NCBI GenBank assembly: GCA_944990035.1
Contig: CALYLX010000054.1
Location: 434,001 to 498,000 of the forward strand
DNA: 64,000 bases
Direction of reading: 5' to 3'
Source: Clitopilus passeckerianus
Lineage: Eukaryota > Basidiomycota > Agaricomycetes > Agaricales > Entolomataceae
The notes below the pieces were generated by a model. The model searched no databases. It was not told the DNA's origin and saw only the letters and a program-made list of their open reading frames with translations. Numbering within the stretch: the first letter of the stretch is position 1; each line of letters starts with the position of its first letter. Positions 21,544-32,597 of this stretch are shown piece by piece. Both the position numbers and the translations under genes were made by a program.

Positions 21544-21579
21544 AGAGGAAGACTGCAAAGCCGACGTCAGTACTTCCTC
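21534..21579 (+). promoter_or_regulatory. -1 ribosomal frameshift signal between gag and pol
   Basis: Slippery heptamer G GGT TTT (21534-21540) is in the gag frame directly before the TAA. After 4 nt comes a stem of 11 pairs: GAGGAAG (21545-21551) with CTTCCTC (21573-21579), then ACTG (21552-21555) with CAGT (21568-21571), with A21572 bulged and a 12-nt loop. The pol frame is -1 relative to gag and is open from the slip site onward. Confidence 0.85.
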
Positions 21580-24500
21580 GCCCGATTGATATTTCCAGTG
21601 TACTTGTAGCTACTGATTTTTATGCTGAATCTATGCGTATCCCAATCTCTCTACAAGACCCTCTAGATGGAAATACAACAATCGCCGGCACAAAAGCTCT
21701 CATTGACTCTGGAGCGCAAGGGTCATTCATCGACTCCGTCTTTGCCAAGACACATCACCTCCCACTACTCCCACTCCGACAACCGATTACAGCACGAAAC
21801 ATTGATGGCACCCTGAACAAACAAGGAACTATTACCCACTTTACCTGGGTTATTGCCAAGATAGGGACAGCCATCATCAAGGAAAGATGTTTTGTCACTG
21901 GACTCGGGAAAGACCACCTGATTTTTGGATTACCCTGGCTAAAACGGGTAGATCCAATCATATCGTGGAGCGACGGCACACTCGAAATCGATGAATCACG
22001 CATTACCCAACGACTGTCGCAAACATTGATGCGAGCAGTAGACATCAAGCGGATGAGAGCCATCCGAGAACAACTACTAGAGGAAAACACGCCACCTACC
22101 CCAGCACCTGATTGTTCCGAAGAGAATCCCGGAAAATCAGAAGGACTTAGCGACTATTTCCGAATAGTCGAAGACGGAGAAGAGATCAATGAAGATTTTC
22201 TCATCGCATACTGCCAGAACGAACCGGCAGTCGGAATATTCACCAAGGAGGAACCCCCACTTACGCAGGAACACACAAAGGATTACCTTGTGTACGGGCC
22301 AATCAGGCCAACTACCACAATACGACAGACGGTGGTAACACACCATCCAGCAACCAGACACCACACACAGCAGGTGTGGATACGTGCGAAAACATCAATT
22401 TCGCAAGCTCTGGAACATAAACGAGAAGATAAGGAACCAAAGAAATCCCTTGACGAAATCATCCCCGACTATCTTCAAGACTACAGAAAAGTCTTTGAGA
22501 AAGCAGCATCCGAACGATTCCCACCGAGCCGACCCTGGGATCACGCCATAGATCTGAAGACAGATTTCGTGCCAAAAGACTGCAAGGTCTATCCGCTCAG
22601 CCCCTTAGAGCAAGAAAAACTCGACGAGTTTCTCAAGGAAAATCTAGCCAAAGGATACATCCGAGAATCCAACTCCCCACAAGCATCTCCGTTCTTCTTT
22701 GTTGCAAAGAAAGACTCGGAAGCCCTAAGACCATGTCAGGATTACCGACGACTCAACGAAGGAACAATACCTAACGCTTACCCCTTACCGCTGGCTAGCG
22801 AACTCATCGATAAACTCAAAGGAGCAACTGTCTTCACCAAACTCGACATTTGATGGGGATATCACAACATCCGCATCAAAGATGGTGACCAATGGAAAGC
22901 AGCGTTCAAGACCAACCGAGGGTTATTTGAACCAATGGTGATGTTCTTTGGACTAATGAACTCACCCGGTACCTTCCAAGCAATGATGAACCACCTTTTC
23001 CGAGACATGATAGACGAAGGATGGGTCATCATCTACATGGACGACATCCTCATCTTCTCCAATGATCCAGAAAAACACCGAGAACGCACACGCAGAGTCT
23101 TACAAAGACTACAAAACAACGATCTCTACCTCAAAGCAGAGAAATGCCAATTTGACACCACAAGAGTGGAATACCTTGGGTTCATCATTGAACCAAACAA
23201 GATCTCCATGGACCCTGTCAAACTTGCAGGGATGCGTGACTGGCCTACGCCAACTACAGTAAAGGAAGTCCGATCATTCCTAGGATTCGGAAACTTTTAC
23301 CGCAGGTTCATCGGAAAATATGCGGAAATTGCCAAACCGCTGAACGAACTCACCAAGAAAGACAAGAAGTGGGAATGGACCAATGAATGTCACAAAGCTT
23401 TCACTACCCTGAAAGACAAATTCCTGGAAGCGCCTGTGTTGCTGATGCCTGACCCCACGAAGCCATTTGTGGTGGAAAGCGACGCCTCAAAACATGCAAC
23501 AGGAGCAGTCCTACAACAACGTGACGCCAACGGATCATGGCACCCATGTGGTTTCATATCTAAATCGTTCTCGGAAACAGAACGGAACTATGAAATCTAC
23601 GACCGAGAACTTCTAGGCATTATCCGCGCATTAGAAACCTGGCGACACTACTTCCATGGATCCCAACATTCAGTTGTGATTCTATCCGACCACAAAAACC
23701 TCACATACTTCCGAGAAGCCCGGAAGTTGAACCGACGACAAGCAAGATGGAATTTGATGCTATCCCAGTTTAACATCAAACTTGTACACACCCCTGGTGC
23801 AAAGATGATACAATCTGACGCACTATCTCGACGACCAGACCACATCCCAGGTGAAGACACCGACAACGAAGACATCATTCTCCTCCCCGACAAGCTCTTC
23901 CTTCGCTCAATTGACATTGAACTAAAGGACGAAATTGTACACAAGATGGTCAATGACAAACTGATTGTTGACGCCATTCGCACCGCCAAAGAAGATGGAC
24001 CCCCACCAATCCGATCAAACCTGGAAGACTGGAAATTTGACGATGGCATCTTGTACTACAAGGACAAGTGTGTGGTACCAGATGACGAAGACCTCCGAAG
24101 GAAGATAGTCCAACGTTATCACGATCTACCCAGCGCAGGACACCCTGGACAATTTGGGACACTGGAAAAAGTCCGGAAGGACTACTGGTGGCCAGGGATG
24201 TCAGTGTTCATCAAGAACTTTGTGCAGGGCTGTGCAATGTGCCAGCAAATGAAAATCAATCGCCACCCCACCGCTCCACCATTAATGCCCATCAAATCCG
24301 AAACCACTAGGCCATTTTCGCTAGTGACGTACGATTTTCACACGGATCTCCCAGAGAGTGACGGTTTCGATAGCATTATGGCCGTGGTCGACCATGGAGC
24401 TACGAAGGGGGCAATTTTCATCCCTTGCACAAAGAAAATCGACGCCACAGGAACTGCAGATGCCTACATTGACAACGTTTACCGTCGCTTTGGACTCCCC

Positions 24501-25367
24501 GACAAAGGAATTTCAGACAGAGGACCTCAATTCGCCTCTAAAGTTTTCCAAGAAATGGGACGACTCCTTGGAATCAAGCTCAACATGAGCACCGCCTACC
24601 ACCCACAAACCGATGGTGCAACAGAAAGGATCAATCAGGAGATTGATGCCTATCTCCGCATCTTCTGTGCACAGAACCCCGAATCCTGGTCCAAATGGAT
24701 TACCACTCTAGAATTCTCCTACAACAGCCGAACACACTCTGTCACCAAACGAACCCCATTCTACCTAATGATGGGATACGAACCACCTGCACTCCCATCA
24801 GTTGCTCCCACTAGCAAAATTCCAGCAGTTGACAAACGGATCAAGGAACTTCTGCTAGCACGCGATGAAGCAAATGCTGCACATGCACTTGCTGCGCAAC
24901 GCATGGCAGAGAAGATCACACGACAGTTCACCCCATTCAAAGTCGGAGAAAAGGTGTGGTTAGAAGCCACAAATCTCAATCAAGGAAACATCTCCAAGAA
25001 ACTAGCACCCAAACGAGAAGGACCCTTCAAGATACTTGAGGTAAAAGGACACCTGACCTATAAACTCGACCTGCCAAGACGATGGAAGATCCACCCGGTG
25101 ATTCACGCGTCACTTCTCACCCGTTACATCTCCACCAAAGCGCATGGACCCAGCTTCTCTAAACCGCCACCTGACGAAATCGACGGAATAGAAGAATACG
25201 AAATAGAAGCAATTGTGGCCCATCAGAAACAAGGCAAAGGGCGACACAGATACCTCGTAAAATGGAAGGGATGGCCATCAGCGGACAACGAATGGATGCC
25301 CAAGTCGGAACTGCGGAACGCCAAGGAAATACTCACCGAGTATAAAAAGAGGAAGAAACTCACCTGA
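21540..25367 (+). CDS. pol: Pol polyprotein (chromovirus), interrupted by one in-frame TGA
   Basis: The frame runs from the slip site to TGA at 25365. Visible in order: aspartic protease LIDSGAQGSF (near 21,700); reverse transcriptase with YMDD (23034-23045); RNase H (ESDASKHATGAVLQ, near 23,480); integrase zinc finger with HP...H and CAMCQQ (about 24,120-24,250); DDE core with YDFHTDLP, SDRGPQF and TERINQE (about 24,325-24,640); GPF-type region; chromodomain with YLVKWKGWPSADNEW (about 25,190-25,340). The only break is TGA at 22851-22853, in the KLDI.WGY motif where relatives carry Arg, so C-to-T at a CpG would explain it. All other motifs look intact. Without readthrough this copy makes protease plus a truncated RT and is probably non-autonomous. 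Confidence 0.9.
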
Positions 25368-25405
25368 CACCACATCGCAAACCCACTCACATCCACTATA
25401 TAACA

Positions 25406-26275
25406 ATGTCTCAAAATGCCTCTTCCTACGACCGCACCATCATCCGCAACACCTTCAAATCCGATACCGCTATTACGGCGCTCCGTACGCATACTGCCTG
25501 GAGCAGCGACGACAACCCTCTCACCGCTGTGGGAGAACAAGGAACCCTCTACCAAAACCGACGAACCGAAACTCGCAACGAAGTGGCTCGTCTGCGCCAC
25601 CGATTTGCGAAAACCACTGACGATCTTGATCAACTTTTGGACAAAGTTGATCGAGAAACGGAGGAGACCCTCACAGACCTCTTCTTTGCTATTGGAGGAA
25701 CAGCTTTCCTCGACGAATTCTTCCCCGAACGACAAAACTGGTTCAACAACCCAGAAGAGACAGACTTCGAAACCCTTGCCTCCAATCCCTGGGGGCCTGA
25801 GGAAAGTCAAGAAGAGGAAGTCACGATCCTCACTGCACGTCAAGTTTGCGGAACCCTACGAGCATTTCCTCCCGTCACCAATTTACACACCGCCGCAAAA
25901 ATAAAACATAACCCCTTCGTCAAAAAAGAACAGAACGACAACAAGGAAAACATCAACCCCAATGGCAAACCCTCCGACGCCATACCTCTCCGCATTCGAA
26001 AGCCCACCAGAGTCCGACTCACCAACGCTGGTGAACCTTCCCCCTCGACAGTATCGTCCCAGAAGGCGCCGCGCACCGGATACCTTGCCAACAGACCACC
26101 ACCACCCAGATGGTTCAGATGCTACATTTGTGGAGGCAGACACCGACAGTGTCATTGCTTTCGTTTTGTGTGTCGTCTGTGCCATCATCGTGGCCCAGGC
26201 CATTACCCGGTTAGCTGCCCACAACGCTACCACAAGGGCATAGACCGTCACTTCTGGGGTAAAGGAAGGAATTGA
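25406..26275 (+). CDS. Extra ORF downstream of pol, zinc-finger protein
   Basis: 289 aa, starting 38 nt after the pol stop and ending 33 nt before the 3' LTR. Residues about 1-110 are charged and helical-looking (RFAKTTDDLDQLLDKVDRE); the middle is acidic then basic and Asn/Pro-rich; the last 55 residues hold two Cys/His clusters, CYICGGRHRQCHC (CX2CX6CXC) and CRLCHHRGPGHYPVSC (CX2CX6HX4C). The second resembles a stretched retroviral zinc knuckle. The frame is undamaged. It is not env-like, since no signal peptide or membrane segment lies in this frame. A nucleic-acid-binding accessory or Gag-related role is inference. An overlapping frame is discussed in the findings. Confidence 0.7.
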   Translation: MSQNASSYDRTIIRNTFKSDTAITALRTHTAWSSDDNPLTAVGEQGTLYQNRRTETRNEVARLRHRFAKTTDDLDQLLDKVDRETEETLTDLFFAIGGTAFLDEFFPERQNWFNNPEETDFETLASNPWGPEESQEEEVTILTARQVCGTLRAFPPVTNLHTAAKIKHNPFVKKEQNDNKENINPNGKPSDAIPLRIRKPTRVRLTNAGEPSPSTVSSQKAPRTGYLANRPPPPRWFRCYICGGRHRQCHCFRFVCRLCHHRGPGHYPVSCPQRYHKGIDRHFWGKGRN

Positions 26276-26295
26276 AGTCAGGAGACTTCAACGAT

Positions 26296-26308
26296 AGCGA
26301 GAGGGTAA
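26296..26308 (+). other. Probable polypurine tract
   Basis: Purine-rich AGCGAGAGGG is followed by TAA just before the 3' LTR, the expected plus-strand primer position. It is short and not perfectly adjacent to the LTR. Confidence 0.5.
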
Positions 26309-26793
26309 TGTTATGATTTTGCTTACATGTTTCTCCTTACATACCCTGGCCCGCTTACCTATGCACGATTACTCACATATGCTGCGCATCACTGCGCATT
26401 TTTCATCTTTTTCCATGCTTACTCCGCATCTCTCACGATCGTGAGAGACTTATACCTTATCTGACTCTTTCTGACTCGCATTGAGTCATACTGACTCATG
26501 TACTTACTCATCATGCTGCGCATGACTCATTACTTACTCAGCATGCTGCGCATGTGCTATATTTAGAACTACTAGATAGGTATATAAACCTGTACCATTT
26601 GGTCGAGGCTCCTCAGCTTGACCTAGGCAATCTACCTAACTGCTTAGTTCTCTACTTCGCCTTTAAGTCCCTTGCTTCGTCAATCTCACCAGGTCGTCAG
26701 TACAGCCGCAGCTGCTGACAAATCTCTGTCTTTGTTTATCAAAGACATCGAGCGTAAACAGTATTACCTAAGTTGTTAGGCTCTGCCTTAACA
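26309..26793 (+). repeat. 3' LTR
   Basis: 485 bp, identical to the 5' LTR except T at 26347 in place of C at 19569. It ends TTAACA, followed by the ATCAC duplication (26794-26798). Confidence 0.95.
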
Positions 26794-26798
26794 ATCAC

Positions 26799-28840
26799 AT
26801 CCACGCAATTCCCTACCGTCAATTATGCACCATTGCTGGGACGCCCATTTCTCGGTTCTAACGCATGCACTCCTTTGAATGCTGGCTTTGAAGGACGTCA
26901 AACTACCCCAGCCATGACGACTATCCCTCTGGCGCATGCCCCGGCAAAGGTCGCCCTCCTAGCTGCAGGCAAACATCAGCCACCCCTGCTTCATTGCCCA
27001 GCATCCACCACACCGATTTCCTCGTCTCCTTCCACTGCGGATCATCACCCTACACTTTGTTGTACAGGTCTCGAAGATCCTGGGTCAAGCTGTCACCCGA
27101 ATGTCGCAACTGCAAGGTCAACTCCATCTCAAGCAAGCCTTCGCATTTCTGGGTCTCGCACCTTCCCAGATGCCGTGTCATTGGTGCTGCACATCGCATC
27201 TCAAGCAGCAGCTGCTACCGTCCCAGTAGGGCAACTGCTGCACCCGTTTGCTATGTGCTGACCAACCGGCCCTGATGCTTCATCAAGAAGCTCGAGCATC
27301 GTGTAGCCACCACGACTGGAACGAATGTCATACGCATGCAATCCTCTCCTCGCTTGCCTGCGGCTTTTTGCACCCTCCCACGTCCTTCCCATTGGAAACG
27401 CTACCTCTGTGGCTATCGTCGTCTTCGGACCCTAACCCTAACCCTGAAATTGTGGTTTATCAACAAGCTCACTACTTTCCGTGCCGTCGGACCCCTTCTA
27501 GATGTCATGTCATCAGTGCTGCACACAGAACAGAGCTCTCTCCCCACCTCCTCATGACGACTCACGTCCCCACAGTTCGGCGGAACCAACGACTAGCAAT
27601 GTAACATTGCATCCTACGCGCCCAAAAACACCGTTCCTAGGGTCGGCAACGCACCATCACCACATCGTGCAGCAGCAGCTGCTACCCTACTCCCTGCAGA
27701 TTTCTGCAGTTGGATGCAAGACCAAACGGACCCGATGTTTCGCCACAATCCCGAGCATTGTGTACCCCTACGACTGGAACGTCACCCATCTACATTCAAC
27801 CTTCCTGGAGCCTGTCTACCGTTATCTCCCGCACCCCCCTCCACCCTCATTTTAACACGCTATCTGACTATCGTCGGCTGCAAACCCTAACCCTAACCTC
27901 GAACATGGGTTACCGATATCAAGGGACCATCCTCACGGGAGGCGGTACATTTGGTTGCACTTCGGATCCAGGAAGGTTTACACTTCTGCTTGAGCCGGAG
28001 GGGGTAGAGCTGTATGTTGTGGGGGAGTTGCTGTCGTCGAAATGAGCGGACCTTAGGGGCTTGGCAGGATGATAAGGGATGCAACAAGCTAGAAGCATGT
28101 CGAGATTGCGTATCAATACTCCCCGCCTGCTTCGTGAACGGCTGCATGATATGATGTGGGGCTTCCTCTTTCCCAACGCTTGCCGCAGCGGAGTCTCTTG
28201 CATTTGGCTACGTCTGGACTCCCAGAACCTGTCGTCGGGACAGGCCAACCAAAACATGCAGCTGCAAGAAGTCTTCGTGTATGAGCGCTCGAGGATGAAG
28301 TTGTCATTGATTCCTGGTCATACGGTGCAGTGCTGCTTGTACGTATCTCCTTGTACGGATGTTACGAGTTTCTTGCTGACCCATTATTTCATTTCACTAG
28401 ATACGTGCAGCACACGCGTTATATCTTCACCGTCCAAGAATTCGTCGCACACCAACAAATTGACCTTTGGTTGATATGGCTTCTACGACCATACCATTCT
28501 CAGTCGGAGGCGACTATATAGGAGTGTTCTGCTACTAAGGTTCGCTCTGCTTGACTCTTTCCGGTCCTTCTGGCATCAACTGATTATGAGATTTTGGTCT
28601 GCAGGACTTGGCAGCAACCCAGTTCACCTCAAATGTCCCGACCTTATCTCAGGAGGAGATTCGTTCTCGATTGCTGCAGCACACCTTCCTGGCTACTATC
28701 GCTTCCACCTCTCAACTGGTACAGCCAGGCGATCATGGCCGGTGCAAAGAGCTTTGGGACGGTGTTGAACTTGGAACGGGTGAAGAGTAGGGGTGGAAGG
28801 AGGGATTTGACGAGTGGGACAACGGAAGGTGGTTAGCTGT
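26799..28840 (+). repeat. Unknown repeat family, copy R2, right part
   Basis: Continues the match to copy R1 from about 11,990 onward. The segment around 27,130-27,440 is itself duplicated at 27,490-27,900 (both hold a CATCAGTGCTGCACA-like start, a CAGCAGCAGCTGCTACC block, a CGACTGGAACG block and an ACCCTAACCCTAAC end). Further landmarks: GGATCCAGGAAGGTTTACACTTC near 27,965, matching 12,757; EVFVYERSRMKLS in translation near 28,270, matching EVRVYEYSGMYLS near 12,950; and KSFGTVLNLERVKS near 28,745. The frames are broken. Family not recognised. Confidence 0.45.
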
Positions 28841-29383
28841 CAGCCGGAAGAGGTAGTAAATGAGACTAGGAACCAAATGTTCAATCTCATGCCGCCATGA
28901 TTATACCCCAGCTCTAATGTTTAAACGACAAATTGTGCATACCTGCATGGTTCGATGTTGTTCAGAGGCTGAGGCTTTGGATCTTTGTTGGTATGGGAAA
29001 AAACATGGCCGATGACAGATCCCGTCCTTCCGAGGCGAGTCCTGCATGGCTCGCATGGCTCGGGTCGGTTATTTAAACCTTCAAGTAGGCCTCGGGCCGA
29101 GAACGAGAGTGAGGATATAACATAGATGTTTAGTGGCCGAACTTCCTATTCTTGGGTGAACACCTGACCATACGATTAGCGCCCTATACAGTTGACAAAC
29201 TCTGCGTTCGGCGGTCAACAAACACACCATTTGTGGACGAGGTATTATCAAGCTCAAAGGTTTCCTGCTTTCTCGTCGAAGGGTGCCTTTCTCGCGAACG
29301 ATCCAACGGTCCATCCAATCCACATAGCCCATTTTAACACTCTCTGAAGTATCCTTGGACATCTCGAGAACTCCCGTATAGCC

Positions 29384-31048
29384 ATGTCTTTGGCCACTCT
29401 CGAATCGAACGCTATGACTGCTGGTGGGGATGTGAAATTAGAGACGCAACACATTGACAGGAGCGTTATTCATCACCACTACTATTCTGTGCCTCCGCTC
29501 GGTTAGTATAGCTGTAGCTTTTTGCATAACGGATGCTTCAATTGATTGGATCGCTAGGTTCCCCAACTCCAAGCCAATCCCTCGCCGGCTCGGTATGCAT
29601 CACATTTGCCCACTATTCTTCACCGCGTCTGACAGTAGCCCTTCTCCGGGAATAGCTCCTTCTTGAGGCTTGCCAGACGAAAGATATTGTCAAGGCAAAG
29701 GAGCTGATAGAGTCTTCCCCAATCCTTAGTTACACCGAAGCCGACAAGAAGACTGCTCTCCATCTCGCTACCGAGTCTGCATGCGCCGAGATCGTAGAGC
29801 TTCTGCTAGCTCATCCTGACATCCACGTCAATGCTCGAGACACCACAGGTCGTACAGCGCTCATCATTGCTTCGGAGAAGGGATACGAGAAGATCGTCGA
29901 GCTCTTGTTGCAACGGAACGATGTCGTTCTCGATGTGGCGGATAACGAGAAAGAGAAGCCTGCATTAGTGTGGGCAGCTCAAAATGGGCACTCTGGGATC
30001 GTTGGCCTCCTGCTCAAGCAAAACGGGATTGACGTCAATGCAAGGAGCAAACACAACTCCACAGCCCTTACCATAGCATCGGAATACGGGTTTGTGGAGA
30101 TTGTACAGTCTCTGCTTAGGCATCCAGGCGTCGACGTCAACGCAGCGGACAACGACGGAGATGTTGCATTGATGTGTGCGTCGGAATTTTGCCATACGGC
30201 AATCGTAGAGCTCTTACTCAGTCGACCTGACATCATCGTCAACGAGAGGAATGAGGATGGAAAAACAGCGCTTTTCAAGGCGTCGGCCAAGGGGCATGCG
30301 GAAATCGTGACGTTTCTCGTCAGTCATCCCGGAATCGAACCCAGCATCAAGTCCAAAGCTGGAAATACGCCACTGATATCCGCGTCTGCGAGCGGGTATA
30401 AGGGAGTCGTAGCGGTGTTACTCTCACACAAGGATATCAACGGAAACACCAAGAATAACAATGGAAACGCAGCACTTCTGCGTGCAGCGTACGTCGGCCA
30501 TTCGAACATCACCAGCCTGCTAATAAACCACCCTGGCATTGATCCTGACGTGCAGGATACCGATGTCGATACTCCACTCATATTGGCCGCTCTCGAAGGC
30601 CATCATGAGTCGTAGAAGCTCTCCTCACCCACCCTAACATTGCCATTGACGCAAGAAACCACGATGGGAACACGGCTCTGATACGTGCAGCACTAAAGGG
30701 CTTCTCGAAAGTTACACAACTACTAATTGATGATCCTCGCACCAACGTCAATGCGAAGGATACAGATGGCGATACCCCCCTCGCTAACGCCTGCCTGAAA
30801 AACAGGCTCGAGACCGTCAAGGTCCTTCTTAGCAACACATGCGTCGATCCAAACACAAAAATTACAGGAAAGGGCGCACCCCTCTTATGCTAGCAACAAA
30901 AGAGGATAATGTTGACATCGCACGAATACTCATCAACCATTGTAATATCAAGATCAACATGTCTGACAAGGACGGCGACACGGCGCTCTGGTACGCATCT
31001 AGATTTCTAATAGGCAACGAGACAATTGCCAAGATGCTTCGGGATTGA
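29384..31048 (+). pseudogene. Ankyrin-repeat protein gene with two frameshifts
   Basis: Exons 29384-29501 and 29558-29592, then a long exon from 29656. Introns of 56 and 63 nt have GT...AG ends and give a consistent frame. About 13 ankyrin repeats follow (typical units: TALHLATESACAEIVELLL, TALIIASEKGYEKIVELLL). After GHHE in repeat 9 the frame hits TAG at 30613; the repeats resume in the -1 frame from 30612. A second -1 shift near 30,865-30,875 restores the last two repeats, which end at 31048. Each shift fits loss of one base. It is either a recent pseudogene, or a gene with two assembly errors. Ankyrin repeats mediate protein binding; the N-terminal 50 residues show no domain. Confidence 0.8.
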
Positions 31049-31193
31049 GGTGGACATAAATAACTGAGGTGCTGGTTTAAAAAGGAGTCACGAACGGAAC
31101 GGATAAATTGTGGCGCATGGCAATTTTTAGTCCTGCCAAGGCGTGATTGCCGAATTATAAAATTCTTATACCACATTGTACTTGTAACTTTAG

Positions 31194-31790
31194 TCAATAA
31201 GTCGTGGATATAAAGCCCGTGGCTTTGAAGACTTCCTCCCTAATTGTATCTTCCGAAGGGTTAATCACAGGATCGTCCCACTTTGACTTAAAAAGACCAG
31301 TGTCCGGTTCCACGAGAGCTCCCACCTCTTGTTCCAAACCATTGGCGGAATAAATGAGGGTATGAAAGGAGATTGTGACTAGGGGGGTTTTCAAGCCTTT
31401 TGCGTATACATAGTATCTGCGGTGGGTATTCGTCAGGAACGACTGCATTCTCTCGCCATAGACATCGACTAGACTGATAATTTTGCTCCTCGGGAACTCT
31501 GTGTCCCGAAGTAGGATCTGTGGATCGCGGGGAAAGACGCAGGTATTGTCGTCCAAGTAGTACAAGCATAGGAGGCAGCACCCGCGCTGATAGGGGGTTG
31601 CACGGGCGTAGAGTTCTCTACCGTCCTGAGATGCGCCAAGCTTGAAAGACACCGTTGCTGGGCGGTACCCATATGCGAACTGGGGAACGGTGAGCTGAGG
31701 AGATCATTATGGCCTCGACATGGGGAGATATACCTTGTGCCGTTCAGCGATAGCGACACCTACGGGATCGATCATCGAAGTTATATCCAT
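31194..31790 (-). CDS. Unknown protein family, copy A (intact)
   Basis: Two exons on the minus strand: 31790-31734 and 31679-31194, with an intron of 54 nt (GTATAT...CCCAG). The product is 180 aa. It starts MDITSMIDPVGVAIAERHK and contains FKLGASQDGRELYARA, a CCLLCLYYLDD piece, ILLRDTEFPRSKI, NTHRRYYVYAKG, PLVTISFH and FKSKWDDPVINPSEDTI. No signal peptide, membrane segment or known motif is recognised. Two relatives follow at 31,896-32,307 (plus strand, fragment) and 32,598-33,238 (minus strand, with a stop). Strong conservation of the central YYVYAKG.TPLVTI block between copies suggests a structured domain. Confidence 0.7.
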
Positions 31791-31895
31791 CGTTGGTTGG
31801 ATCGAGTGGGTTGCAGGAATGAAATGAACACACCGTGACTTGTGGTCGGCTCTGTTGGAGCTTGTTTGTCCTACCGATTTGTGGGTCCTGGATGT

Positions 31896-32307
31896 CAAGA
31901 TCCTACTTCGGGACACAGAGTTTCCGAGGAGTAAAATTCTCGGCCTCGGGGACGTCTTTGGTGACGGGATGCAAACCTACTTGATGAATACGCATCGCAG
32001 GTACTACGTATACGCAAAAGGCTCAAACACACCTCTGGTCACGATCTCCTTTCATCCGCTCATTTATTCCATCACCGCACTGGAACAAGAAGAAGGCGCT
32101 ATCGTGGAACCAGCTACCGTTCTTTTCAAATCAAAGTGGGACGACCCTTTTGTAAACCCTTCAGAAGAGACGATCAGAGCACAAGTTTTCGAGGCTACGG
32201 GCTTGATATCCACAATGTATTGGATATCTTCATGTTTTTGTACCTTTGCAGGCTATCTTAATGGTCACTGTGGTCCAATCTTCATAATGTCCGATGTATC
32301 TGGATAG
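31896..32307 (+). pseudogene. Unknown protein family, copy B (inverted 5'-truncated fragment)
   Basis: Similarity to copies A and C begins abruptly at about 31,901 (ILLRDTEFPRSKILGLGD) and runs through NTHRRYYVYAKGSNTPLVTISFHPLIY and KSKWDDPFVNPSEETI to VFEATGLIST. The first exon and the N-terminal 60 or so residues are missing. The orientation is opposite to both flanking copies, and the sequence before the match is unrelated to the family. It extends past the usual C-terminus to a stop at 32,305. Confidence 0.65.
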
Positions 32308-32597
32308 ACCTGGTCGGTCCCGACGACCTGCTGAAGAGGAAAAATAGCATTTGCCTACGCCATCGCTCTAGGGTTGACGTATGGATACACCTTATCAAGT
32401 GCCCTCTTGAGATTCGGACTACCGTCATGGTACCAAATCTGCCTGGATCCTGAAACCCGTTTGGTTGGGACTATTAGCATAGACGTGCAGCTACAGACTA
32501 CGACGTCCTTTATTAAGACCAACGCTGCACCTCTGAGTCCGTCTGTAGGCTAGACATCACGACCCACACGCAGCCTTTTATCGATTAGGGAGGGCAC

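Larger units (their letters stand above)
19531..26793 (+). mobile_element. Ty3/Gypsy chromovirus LTR retrotransposon, 7,263 bp
   Basis: The element is bounded by 485-bp direct LTRs with TG...CA ends and an ATCAC duplication. Order of parts: LTR, self-priming PBS, ATG-free leader, gag with a zinc knuckle, -1 frameshift site, pol (protease, reverse transcriptase, RNase H, integrase, chromodomain), an extra zinc-finger ORF, purine tract, LTR. The integrase before a C-terminal chromodomain places it among fungal chromoviruses. The LTRs differ at one position only (C at 19569, T at 26347), so insertion was recent. One in-frame TGA interrupts reverse transcriptase. It landed in repeat copy R2; the paralogous empty site is near 11,975-11,990. 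Confidence 0.95.

Noticed and set aside
12675..27895. CCCTAACCCTAA tracts at about 12,677, 27,430 and 27,883, possible interstitial telomere repeats
   Set aside because: Each has only two or three units and lies at the same place in the R1/R2 repeat family, where the same bases read LQTLTLT in a conserved frame. They are part of that family, not telomeric insertions.
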